Numbered from the stretch's first letter, positions 1 to 8,611 are shown. The stretch is DNA of 64,000 nt from Bradyrhizobium sp. 1(2017) (GCF_011602485.2 NZ_CP050022.2:62001-126000); one strand, 5' to 3'. Notes: a model not told the origin generated them from the letters alone. Numbers and translations: made by a program.

Positions 1-17
1 CACTCTAAGCAACGCCA

Positions 18-57
18 CCTATCAGGTGAAGTTGACTTTAATGATCGCTGCGATAGG
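18..57. promoter_or_regulatory. possible LysR-type (OxyR) site upstream of oxyR
   Basis: CCTAT at 18-22 and ATAGG at 53-57 form an inverted pair, and ATCGCTGCGAT at 44-54 is a perfect odd palindrome just upstream of the oxyR start at 66. LysR-type regulators usually bind dyads of this kind upstream of their own genes. The window begins at base 1, so the rest of the promoter cannot be seen. This is inference from symmetry only. Confidence 0.3.
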
Positions 58-65
58 ATTTTCTG

Positions 66-992
66 ATGATAAACCTGACGCTGCGCCAGCTCCGCTATTT
101 CGACGCGCTGGCTCGTCACGGCCATTTCGGCCGGGCGGCCGAGTCCTGTTCGATCTCGCAGCCGGCCTTGTCGATGCAGATCAAGGAGTTGGAGGAAACC
201 CTCGGCGGCCTGCTGCTGGAGCGCAGCGCGCGGCAGGTTGCGCTGACCCGGTTCGGTGAGGAACTCGCACAACGCGTCCGCGACATCTTGCGCTCGGTCG
301 ATGAGCTCGGCGATTTCGCCCGGGCGTCACAAGACCGCTTCGCCGGCCGCCTGCGCATCGGCATGATCCCGACGATTGCGCCCTACCTCCTGCCCAAGAT
401 CACCAAGAACCTCACGCGCATGCATCCGGAGCTCGACATCCGCGTGCGTGAGACCATGACCCCCCGCCTGATCCAGGAACTCGTCGAGGGCCGGCTCGAC
501 ACCGCCATCGTGGCGCTGCCGGTGTCCGAGCCCTCGCTCACCGAGGTCGCACTGTTCGAGGAAAAGTTCTTGCTGGTGCGGCCAGGCTCGGACGAAGGCA
601 CCCCCGTGCCGTCGCGCGAGATGATGCGCGAGATGCGGCTGTTGCTACTCGAAGAGGGGCACTGCTTCCGCGACCAGGCGCTCTCTTTTTGCAACATGCA
701 AGCGGCGCCGCCGCGCGAGATGCTGGACGCCAATTCGCTCTCGACGCTGGTCCAGATGGTCAGCGCCGGCATCGGCGTCACGCTGATCCCGGAGATGGCG
801 GTGCCGGTGGAGACGCGATCGGCGTCGGTCTCGCTGGCGCGCTTTCGCGACCCCGAGCCCTCCCGCACCATCGGCATGGTCTGGCGCAAGACCAGCCCGC
901 TGGCGCGGCAGCTGCTGCAAATCTCCGAGGTGGTGTGCCTGTCGGCCGGCAAGGCGCGACCGCGTCAGGCCGCGCGCAACCAACGGGCTTGA
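66..992 (+). CDS. oxyR: OxyR-type LysR family peroxide-sensing regulator
   Basis: A 308-residue LysR-family protein with an N-terminal winged helix-turn-helix (about residues 5-64) and a C-terminal sensor domain. The sensor part contains GHCFRDQALSFC with Cys200 and Cys209. The spacing and context match the redox-active Cys199/Cys208 pair of E. coli OxyR, whose disulfide is formed by hydrogen peroxide. It should therefore activate peroxide-defence genes. The ATG at 66 follows AGGA at a suitable distance. The target gene (often a catalase) would lie outside the window to the left. A general LysR regulator is the alternative, but the cysteine pair makes OxyR the better call. Confidence 0.88.
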   Translation: MINLTLRQLRYFDALARHGHFGRAAESCSISQPALSMQIKELEETLGGLLLERSARQVALTRFGEELAQRVRDILRSVDELGDFARASQDRFAGRLRIGMIPTIAPYLLPKITKNLTRMHPELDIRVRETMTPRLIQELVEGRLDTAIVALPVSEPSLTEVALFEEKFLLVRPGSDEGTPVPSREMMREMRLLLLEEGHCFRDQALSFCNMQAAPPREMLDANSLSTLVQMVSAGIGVTLIPEMAVPVETRSASVSLARFRDPEPSRTIGMVWRKTSPLARQLLQISEVVCLSAGKARPRQAARNQRA

Positions 993-998
993 GGCCTC

Positions 999-1463
999 AT
1001 GTCACGTCCCACCATCCGCCCCGCCCGCGCGGACGAATATGACGAGGTCGGCCGCGTCTGGATGGAAAGCTGGGTCTCGACAGGACTTGCCGAGGCGAGC
1101 GACTTCCTGCTGGCCAATCTGCGTGCGCGCATCCGGCGCGAGATCGAGAACGGCTGGAGCCTGTTCGTCGCCGACGACAGCGGCGCGATCGCTGCCATGC
1201 TGGCGCTGCATCTGCCAAAGCTCTATCTCGACATGCTTTTCGTGGCGCCCCCCTATCAGGGGCGATCGCTCGGACGGAAGCTGCTCGCCTTCACGCGCAC
1301 GCAAATGCCGGATGAGATGTACCTGCGCTGCGTGCGCGAGAACGAAAAGGCATGGCGCTGGTACGAGCGCGAGGGATTTGTGTTCGAGAAGGAAGAGGTC
1401 GAGCCGTCGAACGGCTTCGTGATGAAGTATTACCGGTGGCACCGTCAGCAGTCGGCCGAATAG
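999..1463 (+). CDS. GNAT family N-acetyltransferase
   Basis: A 154-residue single-domain GNAT protein. The acetyl-CoA binding loop is visible as LFVAPPYQGRSLGRKLL (Q87 to G92 forming the Q-x-x-G-x-G/A-like turn), followed by the C-terminal ENEKAWRWYEREGF motif typical of motif B. It begins 6 bases after the oxyR stop, so the two genes are probably cotranscribed and it may be part of the oxyR operon. The substrate cannot be deduced; small molecules and protein N-termini are both possible. Confidence 0.8.
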   Translation: MSRPTIRPARADEYDEVGRVWMESWVSTGLAEASDFLLANLRARIRREIENGWSLFVADDSGAIAAMLALHLPKLYLDMLFVAPPYQGRSLGRKLLAFTRTQMPDEMYLRCVRENEKAWRWYEREGFVFEKEEVEPSNGFVMKYYRWHRQQSAE

Positions 1464-1554
1464 GCAACGACTGCTTGATGCAGCTTGCGGTTGTCACGAT
1501 CCCAATCTAGCGTGGCGTGCCCGATATTCTTCCGCTGCTGATGCCCTGGAATCC

Positions 1555-2388
1555 ATGATTCGATTTGCTGCTTCCGCGATCGTTCTGCTGTCCTCCCTCG
1601 CTCTGGCAGCAGCTCAAACTCCTCCTGCAGCCACCGCGCCACCCACGCCTCCCGCAAAGCCGGCCGTCAAGAAGGCGGCGACGAAGCCGAAGGCTGCGGC
1701 AGTCAAACCGGCCGAGCCGATGAACAGCGGTCCGTGCCGTCTCGGCGTGATCTCGGTGATCGGAGAGCATTATTCCGTACAGAAGTTCGGCGTGACGATC
1801 TTCGAGGCCGAAGCGAACGAGGTCCCGATAGACTGGGGCCTCGATGATCTCGTCTTCGCGCGCGTGCGTGCGGCAACGAACAACGATTCCTCGGTGCGCA
1901 GGATCGCTTATCCCAAGGGCGCCTTCGAGCCCTTCTATCATGCGAAGGCGATCTTCATCCCGGACCCCAAAGAGAGTCTGCCGGTGATCGTAAAGGGCTT
2001 CACCGCGAATACGAATTGCGATCGCTATCTCGTCGCAACCACATACAAGACGAAGCTGCCGAACTCGAACATGACGCTGAACGGCATCGGCACCTACAAT
2101 CAGGGGCTCGGCAACATCATTCGGCACTCGCACCTATTCGCCAATGTTGCGATCACGCTGATTGACGGCCGCAGCTACGAACAGATCAAGCGCCCCCTTA
2201 CGGATATCGGCGCGAACCTCGCCGCAAATATGCGTCTGTTCGAAGACCCGATCACCAAGCTCGACAACTCGCTGTTCCCCGATCCGCCCGAGACAGCTTC
2301 GACCAACGCGGCGCTGCGCGAGAGAACGCGCGCGCTCGTCGCAGAAAGGCTCGACCGGAACCTCCCCGGCTATTTGAAGGAAGAGTGA
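1555..2388 (+). CDS. secreted protein of unknown function (tandem paralogue 1)
   Basis: A 277-residue protein with a signal peptide (MIRFAASAIVLLSSLALAAA) followed by a Pro/Ala/Lys-rich stretch to about residue 57. A globular part then begins with GPCRLGVISVIGE. The mature protein has only two cysteines, Cys61 and Cys155, so one periplasmic disulfide is likely. The next gene is a diverged copy with the same cysteine pair and the same WGL(D/N)DL(V/I)FAR(V/T)RAA block. I do not recognise the family. No catalytic motif, lipobox or membrane anchor beyond the signal is visible. Confidence 0.75.
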   Translation: MIRFAASAIVLLSSLALAAAQTPPAATAPPTPPAKPAVKKAATKPKAAAVKPAEPMNSGPCRLGVISVIGEHYSVQKFGVTIFEAEANEVPIDWGLDDLVFARVRAATNNDSSVRRIAYPKGAFEPFYHAKAIFIPDPKESLPVIVKGFTANTNCDRYLVATTYKTKLPNSNMTLNGIGTYNQGLGNIIRHSHLFANVAITLIDGRSYEQIKRPLTDIGANLAANMRLFEDPITKLDNSLFPDPPETASTNAALRERTRALVAERLDRNLPGYLKEE

Positions 2389-2460
2389 GCGCCTTTGCCG
2401 ACGCGACACGCCAAAGGATCAAGTTTGGCTGCGCCTGCGAACACAGCCGCATTCAGCATC

Positions 2461-3339
2461 ATGACCCGGCTGCTCGTCATCACGATCATCCTGTGGTGCT
2501 TTTCAACTCAGGCGCAGGCACAAACCCAATCGGAGACGGCACGACCAACCGTCAAACAAGCCAATGGCAAGATAACCACGCGGCGTGAAGCAACGGGCAA
2601 GCCCGCTCCCATGACCGGCGGCTCGTGCGACTTCGGTATCGTCGTCACCGCCGGCGATGAGTTCACCGTGCTGACGACCGGCCTCACCGTATTCCAGAAC
2701 AAGACGATGGTGATCCCGATCCCAGGCTGGGGGCTCAACGATCTGATCTTCGCGCGGACTCGCGCCGCGATCCCTGCCGGCGTGTCCGTTCTGCGAATCC
2801 CCTACAACCCAGCGAAATTTCCTCCCCGCGATGAGTCCAAGGACACATTGAAGGACCGGCTGTTCCGCGATCTCAACGCGGAGCTGGCCGGATACATGCG
2901 CGAGGTCGCGAAAGGAACGAATTGCCGGCATTACATCCAGATCCTCAATTCGATCAGCCCTATCGGGTCATCGAGCTATACGGTCCGCGGTTTCGGCATT
3001 CTCAACCAGGATGTCGTGCTAGGGCGTCGCATCTATCTTTATGCCCTGGCGTTTATCCGCATCTTTGACGGGCGCGACTTCTCCGTTGTCAGACAGAGCT
3101 CTGCGCTGATCAACGTGCATCATTCCCTGATGGTGCAGAGGCTTCTAGGCAGGCAAATCGGCGGTCCCTATCGCGAATTACCCGCAGAATCGTTTCCAAC
3201 GCGCCCTGAAGATGCCGCCGACAATCCCGCACTGCGCGACGGTGTGCGCGCCATGCTGACCGAAAGCCTCGACAAGACGCTGCCGCTTTTGCTCGGGGTT
3301 CGACCAGCCGTGCGTCAAAGCGACGCCAAAGAGCGTTGA
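2461..3339 (+). CDS. secreted protein of unknown function (tandem paralogue 2)
   Basis: A 292-residue protein from the ATG at 2461, chosen because it places a clean signal peptide (MTRLLVITIILWCFSTQAQA) at the N-terminus. An upstream in-frame start at 2395 would add 22 residues. After the signal comes a basic, low-complexity stretch and then a domain starting GGSCDFGIVVTAGDEF. The mature part has two cysteines, Cys56 and Cys155, matching the pair in the preceding gene. The shared block GWGLNDLIFARTRAA confirms paralogy. Function unknown. It lies 72 bases after its paralogue and is probably cotranscribed with it. Confidence 0.72.
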   Translation: MTRLLVITIILWCFSTQAQAQTQSETARPTVKQANGKITTRREATGKPAPMTGGSCDFGIVVTAGDEFTVLTTGLTVFQNKTMVIPIPGWGLNDLIFARTRAAIPAGVSVLRIPYNPAKFPPRDESKDTLKDRLFRDLNAELAGYMREVAKGTNCRHYIQILNSISPIGSSSYTVRGFGILNQDVVLGRRIYLYALAFIRIFDGRDFSVVRQSSALINVHHSLMVQRLLGRQIGGPYRELPAESFPTRPEDAADNPALRDGVRAMLTESLDKTLPLLLGVRPAVRQSDAKER

Positions 3340-3453
3340 CCCACATGTCGTTCACGCCGCTTGACTTCTGCCTAGGCGTAGTGCGTTGCGGAGACGCGAC
3401 AAACGCGGCATGAATTGCGCGCTGTTGGCCTTCCGCCGACGAAAGGTCCCGCC

Positions 3454-4050
3454 ATGATCAAGCTCTACTGGTCGCCTCGCTCGCGTTCGTTCTCGGCGCT
3501 CTGGCTGATGGAGGAGAGCGGCCTTCCCTATGAGCGTGTGCTGACCGACATCTCGACCGGCGCGCAAAAAGCGCCGGACTTTCTCAAGGTCAACCCGATG
3601 GGCAAAGTGCCGGCGCTCAGCGACGGCGACGCCGCGCTCGGCGAAGCCGCTGCGATCTGCGCCTATATCGCCGACCGTTATCCGGAGACGAGGCTCGCGC
3701 CTGATTTCGTCGATCCGCTCCGCGCCCGCTATCTGCAATGGTTGTTCTTCTCGCCGAGCTGCATTGAGCCCGCGATCATCCAAATCTTCACTAAAATTGA
3801 GGTGCCGAGTTCGACGGCGGCTTGGGGCAGCGCGACGCAGGTCTTCGACGTGCTGGAGGCGGCACTCGCCAAAGGGCCGTGGATTCTCGGCGAGAAATTT
3901 TCCGCCGCCGACATCACGATCGGCTCGGGCCTGAACTTCGCGGTGCGCCTGTTCAAGATGGTGCCGTCGCGCCCGGCCTTCGATGCCTATATCGCTCGCT
4001 GCATGGCGCGGCCGGCATTCCAGCGCGCGGAAAAGATCGCGGCGGGCTAG
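3454..4050 (+). CDS. glutathione S-transferase family protein
   Basis: A 198-residue protein. The ATG at 3454 follows GAAAGG and gives the normal GST N-terminus (MIKLYWSPRSRSFSALW). The thioredoxin-fold domain covers about residues 1-78, with the cis-proline motif KVPAL and the glutathione-binding GEAAAI segment. The all-alpha C-terminal domain follows, with GPWILGEKFSAADITIG near residue 150. A Ser near position 7-9 is a plausible catalytic residue. The substrate is unknown. Its TAG stop overlaps the fabI stop on the other strand in the shared bases CTAG. Confidence 0.87.
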   Translation: MIKLYWSPRSRSFSALWLMEESGLPYERVLTDISTGAQKAPDFLKVNPMGKVPALSDGDAALGEAAAICAYIADRYPETRLAPDFVDPLRARYLQWLFFSPSCIEPAIIQIFTKIEVPSSTAAWGSATQVFDVLEAALAKGPWILGEKFSAADITIGSGLNFAVRLFKMVPSRPAFDAYIARCMARPAFQRAEKIAAG

Positions 4051-4847
4051 TCCGATGCCTTGAGGTCGTCCGGCCTCGGCATCAGGATGACGTTGTAGCC
4101 GGAATCGACGTAATGGATCTCGCCGGTGACGCCGCCGGAAAGGTCCGACAGCAGATACAGCGCCGAGCCGCCGAGCTCGTCCAGCGTGACGCCGCGGCGC
4201 AGCGGCGCGTGCTTCTGCATGAAGGCGAACATCGCGCGCGCCTCGCCGATGCCGGAGCCGGCGAGCGTACGGATGGGCCCGGCGGAGATCGCGTTGACGC
4301 GGATGCCACGCGGACCGAAATCGGAGGCGAGATAGCGCACCGAAGCTTCCAGCGCCGCCTTGGCCACGCCCATCACGTTGTAGTTCGGCATCGCGCGCTC
4401 CGAGGCCCCGAAGGTCAGCGTGATCATGCTGCCGCCCTCCGTCATCAGCTCGGCCGCGCGTTTTGCGACCTCCGTGAACGAGAAGCAGGAGATCACCATG
4501 GTGCGCGAAAAATTCTCGCGGCTGGTGTCGGCGTAGCGGCCCTTCAGCTCGTTCTTGTCGGCGAAGCCGATCGCATGGATCACGAAGTCGAGCTTGCCCC
4601 ATGTCTCGCGGAGCGCCGCGAAGGTCGCATCGACGCTGGCGATGTCCTCGACGTCGCACGGCAGCACCAGATCGACGCCGAGCTGCTCCGCCAGTGGCTT
4701 GACGCGTTTGCCCAGGGCCTCGCCCTGGAAGGTGACGGCAAGCTCGGCGCCGTGGGCATGCAGCGTCTTCGCCATGCCCCAGGCGATCGAATGATCATTG
4801 GCGATGCCCATGATCAGACCGCGCTTGCCTTTCATCAAACCTTCCAT
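4047..4847 (-). CDS. fabI: enoyl-[acyl-carrier-protein] reductase (NADH)
   Basis: A 266-residue SDR-fold enzyme that performs the last reduction in each fatty-acid elongation cycle. The FabI signature GIANDHSIAWG at residues 14-24 binds NADH. The catalytic pair is Tyr156 and Lys163 in PNYNVMGVAK. Phe146 stands where E. coli FabI has Tyr146. It lies downstream of fabB on the same strand with a 121-base gap that holds a palindromic repeat. It is probably the end of a fabA-fabB-fabI unit. The start is preceded by GGAAGGTGATCGCGAG; an internal Met at residue 5 is possible. Confidence 0.93.
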   Translation of the reverse strand: MEGLMKGKRGLIMGIANDHSIAWGMAKTLHAHGAELAVTFQGEALGKRVKPLAEQLGVDLVLPCDVEDIASVDATFAALRETWGKLDFVIHAIGFADKNELKGRYADTSRENFSRTMVISCFSFTEVAKRAAELMTEGGSMITLTFGASERAMPNYNVMGVAKAALEASVRYLASDFGPRGIRVNAISAGPIRTLAGSGIGEARAMFAFMQKHAPLRRGVTLDELGGSALYLLSDLSGGVTGEIHYVDSGYNVILMPRPDDLKASD

Positions 4848-4910
4848 CTCGCGATCACCTTCCGCTTTCGTGCTGGACGTCCACGCCCTTCAGAGTCCGA
4901 GCCAAGACGT

Positions 4911-4940
4911 GGATGGCCGGGACTAGCCCGGCCATGACGA
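4911..4940. repeat. dispersed palindrome, family B copy 1
   Basis: Arms ATGGCCGGG (4913-4921) and CCCGGCCAT (4927-4935) with a 5-base loop, in the fabB-fabI gap. The same arms recur at 7631-7653, and a related element lies at 18503-18540. It could act as an mRNA processing or attenuation hairpin within the operon, but its recurrence marks it first as a dispersed repeat. Confidence 0.7.
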
Positions 4941-4968
4941 GAAAATCAACGATGCGACGGCAGCGGCC

Positions 4969-6192
4969 TCACACATCCAGCCGGCTGAACACCAGCGTGG
5001 CGTTGGTGCCGCCGAAGCCGAAAGAGTTCGACAGCACGGTGCCGATCTTGACGTTGTCGATGCGCTTGCGCACGATCGGCATGTCGGCGAACACGGGATC
5101 GAGCTCCTGGATGTGCGCGCTCTCGCAGATGAAGCCATTGTTCATCATCAGCAGCGAATAGATCGCTTCCTGCACGCCGGTCGCGCCCAGCGAGTGTCCG
5201 GTCAGGGCCTTGGTCGCCGAGATCGGCGGGCACTTCTCGCCGACGCCGAACACTCTTCGGATCGCCTCGATCTCCGGCGGATCGCCGGCGGGCGTCGAGG
5301 TCGCGTGCGGATTGATGTAATCGACCCTGGTCTTCACCGTCGACATCGCCATGCGCATGCAGCGCTCGGCGCCCTCACCCGACGGCGCGACCATGTCGTG
5401 ACCGTCCGAGGTCGCGCCATAGCCGACGATCTCGCCATAGATGCGCGCGCCGCGCGCCTTGGCATGCTCGAGCTCTTCCAGCACCAGCACGCCGGCGCCG
5501 CCGGCGATGACGAAGCCGTCGCGATTGACGTCGTAGGGCCGCGAGGCCGTGGCGGGCGTGTCGTTGTATTTCGAGGACATCGCGCCCATGGCGTCGAACA
5601 GCACCGAGAGCGACCAGTCCAGCTCCTCGCAGCCGCCGGCGAAGATGATGTCCTGCTTGCCGATCTGGATCGTCTCGTAGGCGTTGCCGACGCAATGGTT
5701 CGACGTCGCGCAGGCCGACGAGATCGAATAGTTCACGCCCTTGATCTTGAACCAGGTCGCAAGCGTTGCGGAGGCCGTCGAGGACATCGCTTTCGGCACT
5801 GCAAACGGGCCGACGCGCTTCGGTCCCTTGGTGCGGGTGATGTCGGCGGATTCGACGATGGTGCGCGCCGAGGGGCCGCCGGAGCCCATGATGATGCCGG
5901 TGCGGATATCGGACACTTCATCAGGCGAGAGGCCGGAATCCTGGATCGCCTGCTCCATCGCAACGTGATTCCACGCGGCGCCCTGGCCGAGGAAACGCAT
6001 CGCGCGGCGGTCGACCACCGTCGAAGGATCGAGCGTCGGTTCACCCGCGACCTGCGAACGGAAGCCGAGCTCGGCATATTTCTCAGCCCGCGAAATGCCC
6101 GACTTCGCCTCGTGAAGGCTCGCAAGCACCTCCTGGGTGTTGTTTCCGATCGATGAGACGATGCCCATCCCGGTGACCACAACCCGCCTCAT
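4969..6192 (-). CDS. fabB: beta-ketoacyl-ACP synthase I
   Basis: A 407-residue thiolase-fold condensing enzyme needed to elongate the unsaturated intermediate made by FabA. The Cys-His-His triad is complete: Cys161 in SSACATS, His296 in [11 protein letters not shown] and His333 in [11 protein letters not shown], with Lys328 just before. The glycine-rich C-terminal [13 protein letters not shown] is present. The N-terminus [13 protein letters not shown] is canonical. It begins 39 bases after fabA. The fabA-fabB pair defines the anaerobic-type route to unsaturated fatty acids. Confidence 0.95.
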   Translation of the reverse strand: MRRVVVTGMGIVSSIGNNTQEVLASLHEAKSGISRAEKYAELGFRSQVAGEPTLDPSTVVDRRAMRFLGQGAAWNHVAMEQAIQDSGLSPDEVSDIRTGIIMGSGGPSARTIVESADITRTKGPKRVGPFAVPKAMSSTASATLATWFKIKGVNYSISSACATSNHCVGNAYETIQIGKQDIIFAGGCEELDWSLSVLFDAMGAMSSKYNDTPATASRPYDVNRDGFVIAGGAGVLVLEELEHAKARGARIYGEIVGYGATSDGHDMVAPSGEGAERCMRMAMSTVKTRVDYINPHATSTPAGDPPEIEAIRRVFGVGEKCPPISATKALTGHSLGATGVQEAIYSLLMMNNGFICESAHIQELDPVFADMPIVRKRIDNVKIGTVLSNSFGFGGTNATLVFSRLDV

Positions 6193-6231
6193 GACAGCCT
6201 CGCCTCAATCGTTGTCTTCTTGGTGATGCGC

Positions 6232-6753
6232 TCAGCTCAGGCTCGTGCCCTGCTTGAACAGGCCGACCTTCAGATCCTTCGCGCGATAAATAATCTGGTC
6301 ATCGACCGAAAGCCACCCGTCGGCGATGCCGAGCACCAGCTTTGAACGCATCACGCGTTTGATATCGATGTTGTACACAACCTTGCGGGCCTCGGGCAGC
6401 ACCTGGCCGCCGAACTTCAGCTCGCTGAGGCCGAGCGCGCGGCCGCGACCTTCGCCCCCGACCCAGCCCAGATAAAACCCGACCATCTGCCATAGGGCAT
6501 CGAGGCCGAGGCAGCCGGGCATGACGGGATCGTTCTTGAAGTGGCAACCGAAGAACCAGAGGTCGGGCTTCACGTCGAGCTCGGCGCGCACGAGCCCTTT
6601 GCCGAACTCTCCGCCTTTGTCGTTAATTTCCGTGATGCGGTCGAACATCAGCATGGGCGGCAGCGGCAGCTGGGCATTGCCCGGACCGAACATCTCGCCA
6701 CGGGCACATGCCAGCAGATCTTCGTATTCGTAACCGTTGCGCCTGTTCAGCAT
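6232..6753 (-). CDS. fabA: 3-hydroxydecanoyl-ACP dehydratase/isomerase
   Basis: A 173-residue hot-dog-fold enzyme that dehydrates 3-hydroxydecanoyl-ACP and isomerises the product, introducing the cis double bond for unsaturated fatty acids. The active-site segment [20 protein letters not shown] carries His71 and Asp85, matching E. coli His70/Asp84. The start at 6753 ([14 protein letters not shown]) matches the family length of 172; an upstream in-frame start adds six residues. It is first of fabA-fabB-fabI and is divergent from irr. A 9-base inverted repeat lies in its upstream region (6775-6821). Confidence 0.95.
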   Translation of the reverse strand: MLNRRNGYEYEDLLACARGEMFGPGNAQLPLPPMLMFDRITEINDKGGEFGKGLVRAELDVKPDLWFFGCHFKNDPVMPGCLGLDALWQMVGFYLGWVGGEGRGRALGLSELKFGGQVLPEARKVVYNIDIKRVMRSKLVLGIADGWLSVDDQIIYRAKDLKVGLFKQGTSLS

Positions 6754-6774
6754 GCACGAGCCTCCGTTCAAATC

Positions 6775-6821
6775 CCGATTGAGCGACGTTTTTTGGCGAA
6801 AATGGGTCCCGTCTCAATCGG
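6775..6821. promoter_or_regulatory. 9-base inverted repeat upstream of fabA
   Basis: CCGATTGAG at 6775-6783 and CTCAATCGG at 6813-6821 are exact inverted copies separated by 29 bases. They begin 22 bases upstream of the fabA start, where a fabA promoter or leader would lie. It could be a paired operator for a fatty-acid regulator or a leader hairpin. No regulator is identified. The rest of the 356-base irr-fabA gap shows only the Fur-like site at 7033-7055. Confidence 0.4.
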
Positions 6822-7032
6822 AAAGCAACGCCAACCGCCACCGCCGAGTGCTGCTCCCGCAAGCCCCGAATGGACTGCGGGCAGGCCCTCGATGGCCCGC
6901 GGCTGCGCAGAAATCGGCTATGCGGAACCGCGCGCTCTCTAACACAGGCCATTTCGGGTGGCAAAGCGCATCCATGAAGGTAAAATGACGGCTTCCTCGC
7001 CCGGTTCCAAGTCTGATTAGAACCTCTCTAGT

Positions 7033-7055
7033 TGCGAGAAACTTGCATCTGCATC
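7033..7055 (+). promoter_or_regulatory. Fur-type direct-repeat operator in the irr promoter
   Basis: Three hexamers are visible: TGCGAG at 7033-7038, then TGCATC at 7044-7049 and TGCATC at 7050-7055. This matches the Fur target known from the B. japonicum irr promoter, which is built of imperfect direct-repeat hexamers rather than a classical Fur palindrome. It sits 55 bases upstream of the irr start, consistent with repression of irr transcription in iron-replete cells. Confidence 0.6.
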
Positions 7056-7109
7056 TTTCTGTTCTTATATTGCAAAGAGATATTGTTCACGCGTGCCCGA
7101 AATCTGGAA

Positions 7110-7601
7110 ATGAGCGAGAATACAGCGCCCCATCACGACGACGACGTCCACGCCGCGGCCCTCCTGTCCGGCCGCCAGCCGGCGCTGACCGGCTGCCCCT
7201 GGCACGACGTCAACGAAATGCTCCAGTCCGCGGGGCTCCGGCCGACGCGCCAGCGCATGGCGCTTGGCTGGCTCCTGTTCGGCAAGGGTGCACGCCACCT
7301 CACGGCCGAAATGCTCTACGAGGAAGCCACGCTGGCCAAGGTTCCGGTATCGCTGGCGACCGTCTACAACACGCTGAACCAGCTTACCGATGCCGGCCTG
7401 CTCCGCCAGGTCAGCGTCGACGGCACCAAGACCTATTTCGACACCAACGTCACGACCCACCACCACTATTACCTCGAGAACAGCCACGAGCTGGTCGACA
7501 TCGAGGATCCGCATCTGGCGCTGTCCAAGATGCCCGAGGTGCCCGAGGGTTATGAGATCTCCCGCATCGACATGGTCGTGCGCCTGCGCAAGAAGCGCTG
7601 A
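7110..7601 (+). CDS. irr: iron response regulator Irr (Fur family)
   Basis: A 163-residue Fur-family protein that controls heme synthesis and iron genes according to heme availability. GCPWHD is the heme regulatory motif with Cys29, through which heme triggers degradation of the B. japonicum protein. His117-His118-His119 form the second heme site. The winged helix lies at about residues 38-105. The ATG at 7110 gives exactly the Bradyrhizobium N-terminus (MSENTAPHHDDD); longer in-frame openings upstream are not supported. It is divergent from fabA. Iron control is suggested by the Fur-like site upstream. Confidence 0.96.
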   Translation: MSENTAPHHDDDVHAAALLSGRQPALTGCPWHDVNEMLQSAGLRPTRQRMALGWLLFGKGARHLTAEMLYEEATLAKVPVSLATVYNTLNQLTDAGLLRQVSVDGTKTYFDTNVTTHHHYYLENSHELVDIEDPHLALSKMPEVPEGYEISRIDMVVRLRKKR

Positions 7602-7627
7602 GATCGTCCTACATCGCTGAATTTGCC

Positions 7628-7746
7628 GTCATGGCCGGGCGTGTCCCGGCCATTGTCGTTTGCACCGTCATTCCGGGATGGCGCGCCAGCACCAGACCCG
7701 GAATCTCGAGATCCCGGGCTCGATGCTGTGCATCGCCCCGGGATGA
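7628..7746. repeat. dispersed GC-rich palindromes, family B copy 2
   Basis: Two hairpins lie between irr and the convergent SH3 gene. The first has arms ATGGCCGGG (7631-7639) and CCCGGCCAT (7645-7653), identical to those at 4913-4935. The second has the related CATTCCGGGATG motif and a GATCCCGGGCTCGATGC / GCATCGCCCCGGG dyad ending near 7746. They may double as bidirectional terminators. Confidence 0.65.
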
Positions 7747-7757
7747 CGCCTGCGGCG

Positions 7758-8288
7758 TCAATTCACCTTCTCGTCCGAATAGACGCCCCAGAGGCGCTCC
7801 TGCTGGATCCAGCCTTCAAAGCCGTTGCCGGTGACGTAGCACCAGCTTGCAGTGCACTTCTTCACCTGCGTGACGACACCGGCCTGGAGCTTGGCCGCAA
7901 CCGCGCTGTCGGGATCGGCACGGTCATAGATCGGCGCGAGGTCGTCCTTGTGCTTCATGGTGACGACCGCGGTGCGGCGGCCTGACAGCAACGAGTGATA
8001 GACCCAACCCTCGGCGCCTTCGGAATCGCGCACCCGGCGCCAATTCTCGAATTCGGCGGTGATTTCGACCGGCAGGCCGGCGCGGGTATAGACCCAGGCC
8101 ACGTCGTTGTCCTTGGTCGGGCCGGCGCGAACGTTGACGTGATCCGACTTGAGACTGACATAGCGCGGCACCGGCAACCCGCTGGCGCTCTGGGTCGTGT
8201 TGTCCTTCGCCGAATGCGAGGGGCTGACCGAGGCGCTCAACCAGGTGCAAACGAGCGCCATCACCGAACAAAAACGCCCCAACGCCAT
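7758..8288 (-). CDS. SH3 domain-containing exported protein
   Basis: A 176-residue protein from the ATG at 8288, which follows AGGAGA and opens a signal peptide (MALGRFCSVMALVCTWLSASVS). Two bacterial SH3 repeats follow. The first contains SDHVNVRAGPTKDNDVAWVY and ends WVYHSLLSG. The second ends GWIQQERLWGVY. Such tandem SH3b proteins are periplasmic and are thought to bind peptidoglycan or peptides; no enzymatic domain is attached. A longer reading frame upstream has poor coding character. Confidence 0.78.
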   Translation of the reverse strand: MALGRFCSVMALVCTWLSASVSPSHSAKDNTTQSASGLPVPRYVSLKSDHVNVRAGPTKDNDVAWVYTRAGLPVEITAEFENWRRVRDSEGAEGWVYHSLLSGRRTAVVTMKHKDDLAPIYDRADPDSAVAAKLQAGVVTQVKKCTASWCYVTGNGFEGWIQQERLWGVYSDEKVN

Positions 8289-8611
8289 CAACCCGTCTCC
8301 TGTCGAAGACCCCGCGCAAGCCGGGTCCTCACCCCAAATCCAAAACCCTGCCGCGTCCCCCTGTCCCGCCCCACGCGGGTGTTCCACCAAGCTGACCCGT
8401 GGTTCTTGTCTTGGCCCGGCCTTCTGCTAGAGAGGACGGACGCTTGAACAACCAATTTGCCCCGATTTTCCGGCCGGAAATATCGGGAGAGCTTGAAGGA
8501 AACGCCGGGGACGGACACGGCAAGGGCAGTGTCGAACAACCGGGTTAATGAGGCCTCAACGGCCCGCCTTTGGCGACAAAGGCGGCTCGCAACGCCTCAT
8601 GAGAGCAGGAC
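8289..8611. other. divergent intergenic region with an operator-like palindrome
   Basis: This 323-base gap separates the SH3 gene and the hydroxyacid dehydrogenase gene, so both promoters must lie here. The main structure is a near-perfect dyad at 8461-8487: CCCGATTTTCCGG on the left and CCGGAAATATCGGG on the right, one base longer. The central 14 bases TTTCCGGCCGGAAA are exactly symmetric. It is a candidate operator for the downstream gene. No small gene or RNA is recognised. Confidence 0.5.
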
